NCBI GenBank assembly: GCA_000424365.1
Contig: AUJT01000028.1
Coordinates: forward strand, 1-50,314
Source of the DNA: Lachnospiraceae bacterium NK4A144
GTDB taxonomy: Bacteria; Bacillota; Clostridia; Lachnospirales; Lachnospiraceae
Direction: 5' to 3'
DNA: 50,314 bases
Below the pieces are notes generated by a model. That model saw nothing but the letters and a program-made list of their open reading frames with translations. It was not told where the DNA came from and ran no database searches. Positions 42,299-50,285 of the stretch are shown piece by piece; position 1 is the stretch's first letter; each line of letters begins with the position of its first letter. The translations under genes were made by a program, and so were the position numbers.

Positions 42299-44620
42299 AT
42301 GTTCTGCACACATTGTGGGGCTAAGCTTGAGGACGGCGTAAGAGTCTGCCCGGTTTGCCATACAGAAGTAGAGTTTTTTGAAGAAGCAGGCACACCTGTG
42401 GCACCGGTTCAGGAGCCGGCACAGCCGATAGAGGAGCCTGTACAGCAGGTTGAAGAAAATGTACAGCCTGTACAGGAGCCTGTAGAAGAAAATGCACAGC
42501 CTGAGCAGGGCTACACGGAGTATACACTTCCGACTCAGGAAGAGACAGCTCAGGAACAGAGTTTTACAACATGGACAGAAGAGGTAACTGAGCCGGCACA
42601 GGAATTCGGAAATACAGAGGGAACAGAGCAGTTCTCACAGGATGAAATCCCGACTGCAGCAGGTACTCAGGGATTTATTTTCTGCACACGCTGCGGAGCT
42701 CAGAATGAAGAAGGAAATCAGTTCTGCGTATCTTGCGGAAATAGCCTTTTTGATTCAAATGAAGGCGCAAAGAAGCAGAAAGAGAAGGAAAAGAAGGGAT
42801 CTGCAGGAACAGTTCTTAAGATCGTGATCCCGATCCTGGCAGTTATCGTACTTGTAGTGATCGGTGTATTTGCAGTAGGAGCCCTTTTCAAGGGTAAGTC
42901 CAAAGCAAGTAACGGCATTGTATATATGAAGGATAATGATATCCTTGGAACAGGTTTCTCAAAGATCAAGCCGTATACTATCTGTGATCATTACGGTGAA
43001 GACACTGAAACAACTTATGTTGGTGTACAGTTCTCGGATGACGGAAAGTATATCTTCTATCCTGAGGACATTGAGTATGATGGAGGCTTTGAACTTCACT
43101 ATCGTAAGGCTTCTAATAAGAAGGGCGATGGAGAAAAGCTTGACAGCGATGTAAGACAGTTTGATGTTCTCAAGAATAATAAGGTTGTTTACAAGAAGGA
43201 TACAGATCTTTATATTACAGACCTCAAGGGAAATAAAGAGAAGTTTGCAAAGAGCGTATCTGAATACTACATTTCCAAGGATGAGACAAAGGTTCTCTGG
43301 AAAAATGACGAGAACGATCTCTACATCACACCTTTCAAGGGACTTGAGAAGGATAAGGTAGCTGGTGACGTTTATTCCATGTATGCATATTCTGATAACT
43401 TTGACAGGATCGTATATGGAGAACAGGATGATACTTCAGATACAGTGATCCTTCATACTGTTACAAAGAACAACAATACAAAGGTGTCTTCTTCTGTTCG
43501 AAATGTAAATGTAGTTGATATCGATGGAAAGACCGGTATTTACTATTTCAAGGATGGTGATTCAGTAAAATCAACTCTCTATGATTTCATCGATGACGAT
43601 ATGCTTGAAGCTGACAGCAAGATGGAAGAACCTGATATGGATGACTATAAGAAGACAAAGACGGTTCGGGGATTCTTTGGCTGGACAACTACTCAGACAG
43701 AGATAGATGATGAGTACTATGAGAAGCTGGATGAATATCGTGAGAAGGAGAGCCGCGACAGCATCAGAGAGAGCCTCAAGAAGCAGGAACTCGATACTCC
43801 TATGTCAGACCTTTACTACTACAATGCCGACAAGGATTCAAGTGATAAGATCGCAGAAAGTGTAATAGCAGCAAGTGACGATATTTACACATTTGGTGCA
43901 GACTGTCAGTTCTATACAGAACTTGATGAGGACAGTCTGAAGCGAAACAAGTTCTCTGATCTGATGAAGGGTGATTACTATTCAGCAATAAGCGGCATTG
44001 AGGAAAAGATCGGTAAGGGATCAAAGCTTTATGTTGCAAGCGGAAAAAATACTGCTGAGGTTGATCTCGATCTTTCAGATGTAGGTATTAGCAACTGTGC
44101 TCTTGATACTAAGAACGGACAGGTTTACCTGCTTGCGGTAGATCCGAAAGAGGATTCACCTACAGAGGGAGATCTTTACACCGTAAATTACGCAAAGAAC
44201 CTCGGTAAGATCAATAAGTACGATACATCTGTTTCCAGTATCGCAACAGTTGTAGATGGAGATATTTATTATCTGAAGGATGTAGATAAAAAGGATAACT
44301 CCGGAGATCTTTACAAGAACAAAGAATCCATCGATCACGATGTATATCAGTACAGAGTTATTGATGCAGGTGATGACGGAGAAATTTATTACTTCAAAGA
44401 TTATGATGAATCTGATTATGCAGGTACATTCTGCAAGGTAAGCAAGAATAAGTCTGTTGTGATCGCAGATGACGTATATAGCTTCAGATATTATGATTCA
44501 AATCACATCGCACTTCTCACAGATCATAGTGAAAAGCACAATACAAACGACCTCAAGCTTTATACAGGATCAAAGAAGCTTAAGGACATCGATACAGACG
44601 TAACTTATATTCTGTATTAA
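42299..44620 (+). CDS. Zinc-ribbon membrane protein with a large extracellular propeller-like domain
   Basis: A 773-aa protein. It starts with a zinc ribbon (CTHCG...CPVC, residues 3-20), then a Pro/Glu/Gln-rich linker with QEPVEEN-like repeats, a second zinc ribbon (CTRCGAQNEEGNQFCVSCG, about 130-148), and one membrane helix (about 174-195). The remaining 570 residues are rich in Tyr, Asp and Lys with recurring blade-like units (IYYLKDVD, LYITDLKG, IYYFKDYD), suggesting a beta-propeller outside the cell. It may be a surface sensor; no ligand is known. GGGAGG lies upstream. Confidence 0.85.
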   Translation: MFCTHCGAKLEDGVRVCPVCHTEVEFFEEAGTPVAPVQEPAQPIEEPVQQVEENVQPVQEPVEENAQPEQGYTEYTLPTQEETAQEQSFTTWTEEVTEPAQEFGNTEGTEQFSQDEIPTAAGTQGFIFCTRCGAQNEEGNQFCVSCGNSLFDSNEGAKKQKEKEKKGSAGTVLKIVIPILAVIVLVVIGVFAVGALFKGKSKASNGIVYMKDNDILGTGFSKIKPYTICDHYGEDTETTYVGVQFSDDGKYIFYPEDIEYDGGFELHYRKASNKKGDGEKLDSDVRQFDVLKNNKVVYKKDTDLYITDLKGNKEKFAKSVSEYYISKDETKVLWKNDENDLYITPFKGLEKDKVAGDVYSMYAYSDNFDRIVYGEQDDTSDTVILHTVTKNNNTKVSSSVRNVNVVDIDGKTGIYYFKDGDSVKSTLYDFIDDDMLEADSKMEEPDMDDYKKTKTVRGFFGWTTTQTEIDDEYYEKLDEYREKESRDSIRESLKKQELDTPMSDLYYYNADKDSSDKIAESVIAASDDIYTFGADCQFYTELDEDSLKRNKFSDLMKGDYYSAISGIEEKIGKGSKLYVASGKNTAEVDLDLSDVGISNCALDTKNGQVYLLAVDPKEDSPTEGDLYTVNYAKNLGKINKYDTSVSSIATVVDGDIYYLKDVDKKDNSGDLYKNKESIDHDVYQYRVIDAGDDGEIYYFKDYDESDYAGTFCKVSKNKSVVIADDVYSFRYYDSNHIALLTDHSEKHNTNDLKLYTGSKKLKDIDTDVTYILY

Positions 44621-44640
44621 TGGTAATATATTTGTTAGGG

Positions 44641-44666
44641 GCGGGGCCGTGAGGCCCTGCTCTTTT
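44641..44666 (+). terminator. Intrinsic terminator
   Basis: GCGGGGCC pairs with GGCCCTGC (one G-U) around GTGA, then TCTTTT. Confidence 0.75.
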
Positions 44667-44695
44667 GACTTATAGGAAATATTTTGTGTTAAACT
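44665..44695 (+). promoter_or_regulatory. Promoter of the ThrE operon, possibly leaderless
   Basis: -35-like TTGACT (44665-44670), 19-nt spacer, and extended -10 TGTTAAACT ending at 44695. The ATG is 7 nt beyond the -10, so transcription would begin at or next to the start codon. No ribosome site precedes the ATG. Confidence 0.5.
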
Positions 44696-44701
44696 AAGAC
44701 C

Positions 44702-45475
44702 ATGGAAAACGAACGTAAAAAAATGACTAAACTGGTCCATGCGCTTTTATGCATGGGCGAAGCGCTTGTGAGCTGCGGCGCGGAGATCTTTAGAGTTGAA
44801 GACACGCTTAATCGTGTTGGATATGCTTATGGCGCCTCAAATATGAATGTTTTTGTGATCACATCGAGCATAGTGATCACGATGGAAATGCCTGACGGTC
44901 AGCTGATGACTCATACCCGCAGGATCAGAAATGCGAATGGCACTGATTTTACGAGGCTTGAAAAATTAAATGAATTAAGCAGAGAGATCAGTTCGTCGCC
45001 GATTCCTCCGGAAAAACTCGAGGAAAGGATAAAAGAAATAGCATCCGGGAAATGCAGGAGAAGAGAACTGCTTGCGGGATATGTACTTGCGTCGGCGTTT
45101 TTTACGATATTTTTCGGAGGCTCTCTCTATGATGCTGCAGCGGCAGGTGTTGTCGGTGTATTTATATGGATCCTCGCGATATACCTCATGCCTTTCTGCA
45201 TGAATAACGTGGTCTATCAGTTTTCAGCATCGCTGTTATCTGGACTGCTCATATGTGCGGCAGCTAAGATCTTTCCGGTACTTAGCATGGAGCACATCAT
45301 GATAGGAGATATAATGCTCCTGATCCCCGGAATCATGTTCACAAATTCTCTTAGAGATGTTTTGCTCGGAGACACGATTTCCGGAGCAATGAGACTTATA
45401 GAAGCTATACTCCTGACATTTGCGCTGGTGCTTGGATTTGTAGCTGCAATCTGGATAGTAGGGAGGGCTTTATGA
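44702..45475 (+). CDS. Threonine/serine exporter family protein, N-terminal subunit (ThrE domain 1)
   Basis: A 257-aa protein with a cytosolic N-terminal domain (EALVSCGAEIFRVEDTLNRV, then VFVITSSIVITM) and about five membrane segments after residue 125, ending with LLIPGIMFTNSLRDVLLGDTISG, the signature of this family. In Corynebacterium a single ThrE carries both parts; here the partner is the next gene, overlapping by 4 nt. The complex should export threonine or serine, or a related small metabolite. No ribosome site is seen; the transcript may be leaderless. Confidence 0.9.
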   Translation: MENERKKMTKLVHALLCMGEALVSCGAEIFRVEDTLNRVGYAYGASNMNVFVITSSIVITMEMPDGQLMTHTRRIRNANGTDFTRLEKLNELSREISSSPIPPEKLEERIKEIASGKCRRRELLAGYVLASAFFTIFFGGSLYDAAAAGVVGVFIWILAIYLMPFCMNNVVYQFSASLLSGLLICAAAKIFPVLSMEHIMIGDIMLLIPGIMFTNSLRDVLLGDTISGAMRLIEAILLTFALVLGFVAAIWIVGRAL

Positions 45476-45912
45476 GAGATGCGATAATACAGCTCATCAC
45501 CGGAGCGGTTGGATCGGTGGGATTTGCGCTGGTATTTCATGTTAGAAAGAGCTATTTTTTGCACGTGCTGGCAGGAAGTATTTTATGTTGGGGAACATAT
45601 CTCGCGGCAACAGCTGCTCTTGGCGGTACTGAAGTATTTATTCCGACATTGATATCGGGTTTTGTGACTGCGATCTTTGCGGAGATCCTTGCACGTGTGT
45701 GCAAGGCCCCGTCGACTGTCTTCTTTATGACTTCTATCATACCGCTTATCCCGGGACGTACACTTTTTTACTTTATGCAGGCGATCGTCAGGGAGCAGTA
45801 TAGTCAGGCATCGAATTATGGAATGGCAACATTTCTCACAGCCCTCGGCATCGCTCTTGGTATGAGCGCCGCCTGGACGATCTGCGACTTTTCAAGAAAG
45901 ATCGGGCGGTAA
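45472..45912 (+). CDS. Threonine/serine exporter family protein, C-terminal subunit (ThrE domain 2)
   Basis: A 146-aa protein with four or five membrane segments and the family pattern SGFVTAIFAEILARVCKAPSTVFFMTSIIPLIPGRTLFYFMQ. Its start overlaps the stop of the first subunit (ATGA), so the two are coupled. It ends the operon. Confidence 0.92.
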   Translation: MRDAIIQLITGAVGSVGFALVFHVRKSYFLHVLAGSILCWGTYLAATAALGGTEVFIPTLISGFVTAIFAEILARVCKAPSTVFFMTSIIPLIPGRTLFYFMQAIVREQYSQASNYGMATFLTALGIALGMSAAWTICDFSRKIGR

Positions 45913-45947
45913 AAAGTGTATTTGAATTGATTTTTGGCTTTCCGGAC

Positions 45948-46142
45948 AGTGCAGGTATGATAGTTATTTCTTTCCACGCTCGGACAGTTCTAAGCTCATG
46001 CACTGTCCTCATGAACACGGAAATTTTCGCATAACTCGATGCTTCGCATCTCAAACAGTATGCGAAAATTTCCTATTCGGACAGTGCATTTGCTAAGAAC
46101 TGCCGGCTGATTGTTACAAGAAATAACTATCATACCTGCACT
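45948..46142. repeat. Large multi-helix palindromic element (family b), copy 2
   Basis: In reverse orientation to copy 1. Helices: perfect 25-bp outer stem 45948-45972/46118-46142; CAGTTCT 45985-45991 with 46096-46102; ATGCACTGTCC 45998-46008 with 46079-46089; a perfect 14-bp stem 46019-46032/46060-46073; and GATGC-TTC-GCATC at 46038-46050. Nearly every helix has a different sequence from copy 1 yet is fully paired, while the loops are kept. It lies between the ThrE genes and the GH3 gene. Confidence 0.93.
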
Positions 46143-46211
46143 TGTATTACGATTGACTAAAGAATTTATGCTTACTGATAAATATACACTTTCGGAAACA
46201 ATGATGAAAAA

Positions 46212-46242
46212 TTGACAGAAAAATAGGCAGTTATGCTATGAA
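46212..46242 (+). promoter_or_regulatory. Possible promoter of the GH3 gene
   Basis: TTGACA (46212-46217) with TATGAA (46237-46242) at a spacing of 19, or TATGCT at 15. Spacing is not ideal. Confidence 0.35.
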
Positions 46243-46340
46243 TCTTTGAGACGATTTTTGATACACTGAGTAGGTGCTGCTGTTTAAGGAAGGTACGAGA
46301 TTGCACGTGACTTGGACTTATAAGAAAGGCAAAATGAAAA

Positions 46341-48827
46341 ATGCGAAAGATCAAAGTAAGACCATATTCAGGAACAAAGAGTAACGAAATAACTGACAGA
46401 GAGCGGAAAGGCATGGCGGTTGCGCGGAAGGCAGCGGCTGATGGAATCGTTCTCCTTGAAAATAAAGAAAATGTGCTTCCGATAAGTAAGGGAAGCCGTG
46501 TAGCGCTGTATGGATCCGGTGTGTCTAATACTATAAAGGGCGGAACAGGCTCAGGTGATGTAAATGAGAGACATAGCGTAACGATCGCAGAAGGATTTAG
46601 AGACGCAGGATATGCGATCACGACAGAAGAGTGGATCGAGGATTACAGCAGACGTTTCACAGAGGCTCGAAACAATTGGAGAGATGAGATCAATAAAAAC
46701 GCTGAGGGAAAGGATTTCTTCACAGTCTATACAACAACTCCGTTCGTTCGACCTGTTGGAATGGAAATAACGAAAACTGATGCGGATACGGCATTTTATG
46801 TAATAAGCCGTGTAGCAGGAGAAGGCGCAGACCGCTTTGATAAAGAAGGTGACTATCTCCTTACAAAAGATGAAGAAAAGGAACTCAATACGATCTGTGA
46901 ACTGTATGAGAAAGTCGTAGTAGTTCTGAATGTAGGCGGAGTCATCAATCTGTCATTTATGGATAAGCATGAAAATATCCTTGGACTCGTCCTTTACTCA
47001 CAGGCTGGAATGGAGGGCGGACATGCGCTGGCTGATGTAGTGTCCGGTGATGTAACCCCTTCCGGAAAACTCACTGCGACATGGGCATATAAGTACAGCG
47101 ACTATCCGAATGCGGCAGAATTCTCCCATAATAATGGAAACACAGAAGAGGAGTTCTATAACGAAGGTATTTATGTAGGATACCGTTATTTTGATAGCTA
47201 CGATATACCGGCACGGTACTGCTTTGGCTACGGTCTGTCATATACGGATTTTGAGATCGAGACAGAAGATATCGCTGAAGTTAAGGGCGAAGGCTTTGAC
47301 GTGACTGTAAGCGTGAGAAACACAGGCGAAGTTAGCGGAAAGGAAGTTGTACAGGTATATGTTTCCTGCCCCGACGGAAAAATTGAGAAGGAAGACCGCC
47401 GTCTCGCAGCATTTGCAAAGACAAAGCTGCTTAATCCCAGAGAGGTTCAAAAAATTGTGCTTCGTGTTCCGTTCAAGGCGCTCACTTCCTATAGTGAAGA
47501 AATACCGGGATGGGTTCTGGAAAAGGGAATTTACGGCGTATTTGTAGGAAATTCTCTCGATGATTCAGCATTGGATGCTGCAATAGAGCTTACAGAGGAT
47601 GTGGTAACTATCCGGACTGAGCACATCTGCACTCCTAAAAAAGAGGTTAAAGAGTATCATAGGGACCTCGATCAGAGGATAGAATTATCAGAGGTAATAG
47701 GAGAAGCGGCAAAAATCGACGGTTTCCAGATCATCACTGTATCGGCGGCAGATATACCTGTAAAAACTATAGAGTACAAGACAAATGCGGAGCTTGCAGA
47801 TGCAGAGGGCATGAAGATCGTCGATACTCTTTCTGAGGATCAGATAAAGCAGCTCGCGACAGGAGATCCCGGTAAGGGACAGGATGCAGCTCTCGGTGCT
47901 GCAGGAAATTCTGTTCCAGGATCTGCGGCACAGACCAGCCGATGCGCAGAGGACAAGGGAATCGCAAGTATCGTGCTTGCAGACGGCCCGGCGGGCTTAC
48001 GTCTCATGAAGTACTACTTTGTGAAAGATGGAAGCATCGTTAATATGCCGTTCCAGTTTAGCCTTGAGGGTGGTATTTTCTGTAAAGATGCAGATAAGAC
48101 CGAGGGAGAGCGTTACTATCAGTATTGCACTGCCGTACCGGTAGGAACAATGCTCGCACAGACCTGGGATACGGAGCTTGTTTCTGAGGTTGGAACAATG
48201 GTCGCAGGAGAAATGCAGGAATTTGGCGTGACTCTCTGGCTCGCACCGGGTATGAATATCCAGAGAAATCCGCTCTGCGGCAGAAACTTTGAATATTATT
48301 CCGAAGATCCGTTAGTGTCTGGAAAGATCGCGGCTGCTATGACAAACGGTGTGCAGAAGATAAAGGGCTGCGGAACTACTATAAAGCATTTTGCGTGCAA
48401 CAATAATGAAGATAACCGCATGAACTGTGACAGTATCATGTCTGAGAGAACCATGCGTGAGATATATCTCAAGGGCTTTGAAATCGCGATCGAGGAGTCT
48501 CAGCCGATGTCTATGATGACGAGTTATCCTGTGGTAAATGGTATCCATGCAGCGAATAACTATGACCTCTGCACAAAGGCTGCGAGAAATGAATTTGGCT
48601 TCAAGGGACTCATCATGACAGACTGGACGACCACTCACTACGGACCGTCCTGTACGGCAGCGGGGTGCATGAGAGCCGGAAACGATATCGTCATGCCGGG
48701 ATGTGCAAACGACCAGAAAAATCTCACAGAAGAGTTGGCATCAGGTGTACTCAAAATGGAAGACCTGAAAGCCTGCGTATCAAGATTCATCAGAACAGTA
48801 ATGCAGTCAGACTGCTACGAAGACTGA
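46341..48827 (+). CDS. Glycoside hydrolase family 3 beta-glucosidase with inverted domain order
   Basis: An 828-aa enzyme with no signal peptide, so probably cytosolic, cleaving beta-glucosides such as cellobiose. The usual GH3 order is reversed: the alpha/beta sandwich comes first (AADGIVLLENKENVLPI at residues about 34-50, then VVVVLNVGG), followed by a fibronectin-like segment (GKEVVQVYVS, about 335-390). The TIM barrel comes last, with the KHFACNNNEDNR substrate loop and the nucleophile Asp761 in GLIMTDW. The same order is known in Butyrivibrio and Ruminococcus enzymes. The ribosome site (AAAGG) is weak. Confidence 0.93.
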   Translation: MRKIKVRPYSGTKSNEITDRERKGMAVARKAAADGIVLLENKENVLPISKGSRVALYGSGVSNTIKGGTGSGDVNERHSVTIAEGFRDAGYAITTEEWIEDYSRRFTEARNNWRDEINKNAEGKDFFTVYTTTPFVRPVGMEITKTDADTAFYVISRVAGEGADRFDKEGDYLLTKDEEKELNTICELYEKVVVVLNVGGVINLSFMDKHENILGLVLYSQAGMEGGHALADVVSGDVTPSGKLTATWAYKYSDYPNAAEFSHNNGNTEEEFYNEGIYVGYRYFDSYDIPARYCFGYGLSYTDFEIETEDIAEVKGEGFDVTVSVRNTGEVSGKEVVQVYVSCPDGKIEKEDRRLAAFAKTKLLNPREVQKIVLRVPFKALTSYSEEIPGWVLEKGIYGVFVGNSLDDSALDAAIELTEDVVTIRTEHICTPKKEVKEYHRDLDQRIELSEVIGEAAKIDGFQIITVSAADIPVKTIEYKTNAELADAEGMKIVDTLSEDQIKQLATGDPGKGQDAALGAAGNSVPGSAAQTSRCAEDKGIASIVLADGPAGLRLMKYYFVKDGSIVNMPFQFSLEGGIFCKDADKTEGERYYQYCTAVPVGTMLAQTWDTELVSEVGTMVAGEMQEFGVTLWLAPGMNIQRNPLCGRNFEYYSEDPLVSGKIAAAMTNGVQKIKGCGTTIKHFACNNNEDNRMNCDSIMSERTMREIYLKGFEIAIEESQPMSMMTSYPVVNGIHAANNYDLCTKAARNEFGFKGLIMTDWTTTHYGPSCTAAGCMRAGNDIVMPGCANDQKNLTEELASGVLKMEDLKACVSRFIRTVMQSDCYED

Positions 48828-48856
48828 GATAAGATAGCGAAATAGTAAAAATTAGG

Positions 48857-48896
48857 GCGTACTCATGACTTTAAGTTCATGGGTACGCCTTTTTTG
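48857..48896 (+). terminator. Intrinsic terminator of the GH3 gene
   Basis: GGCGTACTCATGA pairs with TCATGGGTACGCC (one G-U), followed by six T. It also faces the end of the convergent Abi gene. Confidence 0.9.
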
Positions 48897-48952
48897 AACA
48901 GAGTAATAGAGTTTTTCGAAACGACCAAGCAGAGATAAGAAATAGCGAACTA

Positions 48953-49834
48953 TTAAAGTACTTTTATCCAATCATTACGGAAACCATAATAATCCATACG
49001 AACGAATGGATATTTTTTAGTTAAATCAATAATAGCGATCTTTAACTCTATAAAATCATCATTGGAAAGAAGACGTTTCATAATAAGGATAAATCCATAA
49101 AAATGAGCATTGTCTATTGTGCCGTCAGGATTTTTTCTGAGAAATGTTTTTTCTTTTTTGTTTAAGGATGGTTTTTGCTCAAATAGACGGTTATATATTC
49201 GGCTACCATGAGCACATAAGTTCCTTATGATTGTCATACTGTGCATATATTTTCCGAGTATTACAGACCCTTTATTCATATTAAGACCAAATTTATTCGC
49301 AACGGCATCTTTTATACTCTGCTCGGAGATTGAGTACAAAAAAGAAATGTCGGAAATTGTGAACAAATCAATATATGCCCAAATAGGAATAGCTTCGTGA
49401 AGGTCATTTACAAAATGTTTGAGATAAGCCTCGTGAGGAAGTCTGCGAGTTTTTTGAAGTTCAGCTTTTTCGATTATTTCCTTGTGTTTTTTCTTATTTG
49501 TAAAAAGATTTTCATCGAAGTGACCCGTTGCACCATGAACTTTGGAAAATTCATAGGCATATATTGATTTAAAGTTCACTTCGATTATTTCTAAATAGCG
49601 AAGGATGAGATTTCTTAGCTCACGGTCAAAATTATAGATATCTACAATATTTTGAAACGTTGAAGAACTGGAAAAACGGTCATTTTTTCGAAGTGTAAGT
49701 GAATATCCACTTATTCGGTAGTAATTATTTCGTAAAAGAAATTCTCGTGCCAAGGTTTCGTTGGTGATTATAAGTCCACGAGATTTAAGAAGTTCGATTT
49801 GCTCATTGATAGTTTTGAATACTTTTTCTGACAT
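48953..49834 (-). CDS. Abi_2 (AbiD/AbiF) family HEPN protein, phage-defence or toxin type
   Basis: A 293-aa protein of the Abi_2 family. FLLRNNYYRISGYSLTLR and YNFDRELRNLILRYLEIIEVNFKS are typical of the N-terminal half, and the HEPN-type RNase motif R-x4-H is seen in IRNLCAHGSRIYNRLF about residue 220. AbiD/AbiF proteins act in abortive infection. The start at 49834 is chosen because TGGAG lies just upstream; starts 5 and 14 codons earlier run into the leader hairpin. A structured RNA and a good promoter lie directly upstream. Confidence 0.88.
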   Translation of the reverse strand: MSEKVFKTINEQIELLKSRGLIITNETLAREFLLRNNYYRISGYSLTLRKNDRFSSSSTFQNIVDIYNFDRELRNLILRYLEIIEVNFKSIYAYEFSKVHGATGHFDENLFTNKKKHKEIIEKAELQKTRRLPHEAYLKHFVNDLHEAIPIWAYIDLFTISDISFLYSISEQSIKDAVANKFGLNMNKGSVILGKYMHSMTIIRNLCAHGSRIYNRLFEQKPSLNKKEKTFLRKNPDGTIDNAHFYGFILIMKRLLSNDDFIELKIAIIDLTKKYPFVRMDYYGFRNDWIKVL

Positions 49835-49858
49835 GAAAAACTCCATAGAAACAAAACG

Positions 49859-49898
49859 CCCCCAAGTGTGCATGCGTTTCCGCAGAGGCCTGAGGGAG
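49859..49898 (-). ncRNA. Compact hairpin RNA leader upstream of the Abi gene (possible abiF-type RNA)
   Basis: On the minus strand CCCTCAG (49890-49896) pairs with TTGGGGG (49859-49865, two G-U). Inside, TGCG-GAAA-CGCA (49873-49884) forms a stem with a GNRA tetraloop, leaving side loops GCCTC and TGCACAC. The predicted start of transcription falls only a few bases before it, so the hairpin would form the 5' end. A structured RNA motif is known upstream of abiF genes; assignment to it is from memory and not verified by alignment. Confidence 0.55.
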
Positions 49899-49909
49899 AT
49901 GTTAAATAT

Positions 49910-49938
49910 AGTTTATCAGTAATAGAAGAACTCGTCAA
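49910..49938 (-). promoter_or_regulatory. Promoter of the Abi leader RNA and gene
   Basis: On the minus strand, -35 TTGACG (49933-49938), 17-nt spacer, -10 TAAACT (49910-49915). Transcription would begin around 49903, just before the hairpin. Confidence 0.65.
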
Positions 49939-49986
49939 TATAAAGCAAGTATTTTGTACACAAAACAAACAAAGTTACTGTTCAGA

Positions 49987-50018
49987 CGCAACCGGAGCAC
50001 TACGCTGCGGAGGTTGCG
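49987..50018. repeat. Hairpin repeat CGCAACC/GGTTGCG
   Basis: A 7-bp stem around GGAGCACTACGCTGCGGA. The CTACGCTGC string also occurs in the second hairpin of the element at 35164 and, as CTACGC, at 26054. It may be another module of the same system. Confidence 0.5.
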
Positions 50019-50034
50019 ACCAAGAAAGATGAAA

Positions 50035-50121
50035 AGCCATTGGATTTTGCCCATCGCCGGAGGCGATTTAATTGGCAAAATCCGTTACGCGAGCGAGCTG
50101 GAAGCGAGTGAACAGTAACCA
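50035..50121. repeat. Hairpin plus 45-bp module shared with 534-578
   Basis: GGATTTTGCC (50042-50051) pairs perfectly with GGCAAAATCC (50074-50083), with ATCGCC-GGA-GGCGAT inside. The following module (50077-50121) matches 534-578 with one difference in 45 bp and forms GTTAC/GTAAC. The outer family a ends are missing here. Confidence 0.85.
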
Positions 50122-50285
50122 AACAAAATACTGCGGGGGGTATAATGTTAGACAAATAGAAGTGTGTTGCAGGGATCTCTTAAAGATAAAAAATGCAATT
50201 ATTTTTGAGAATAGATAGTATAATTAGGGTATAAAATTTCCACAACTATAAAAATATTGAAGTTTTGGAAGAAAAGGGTGAAGCT

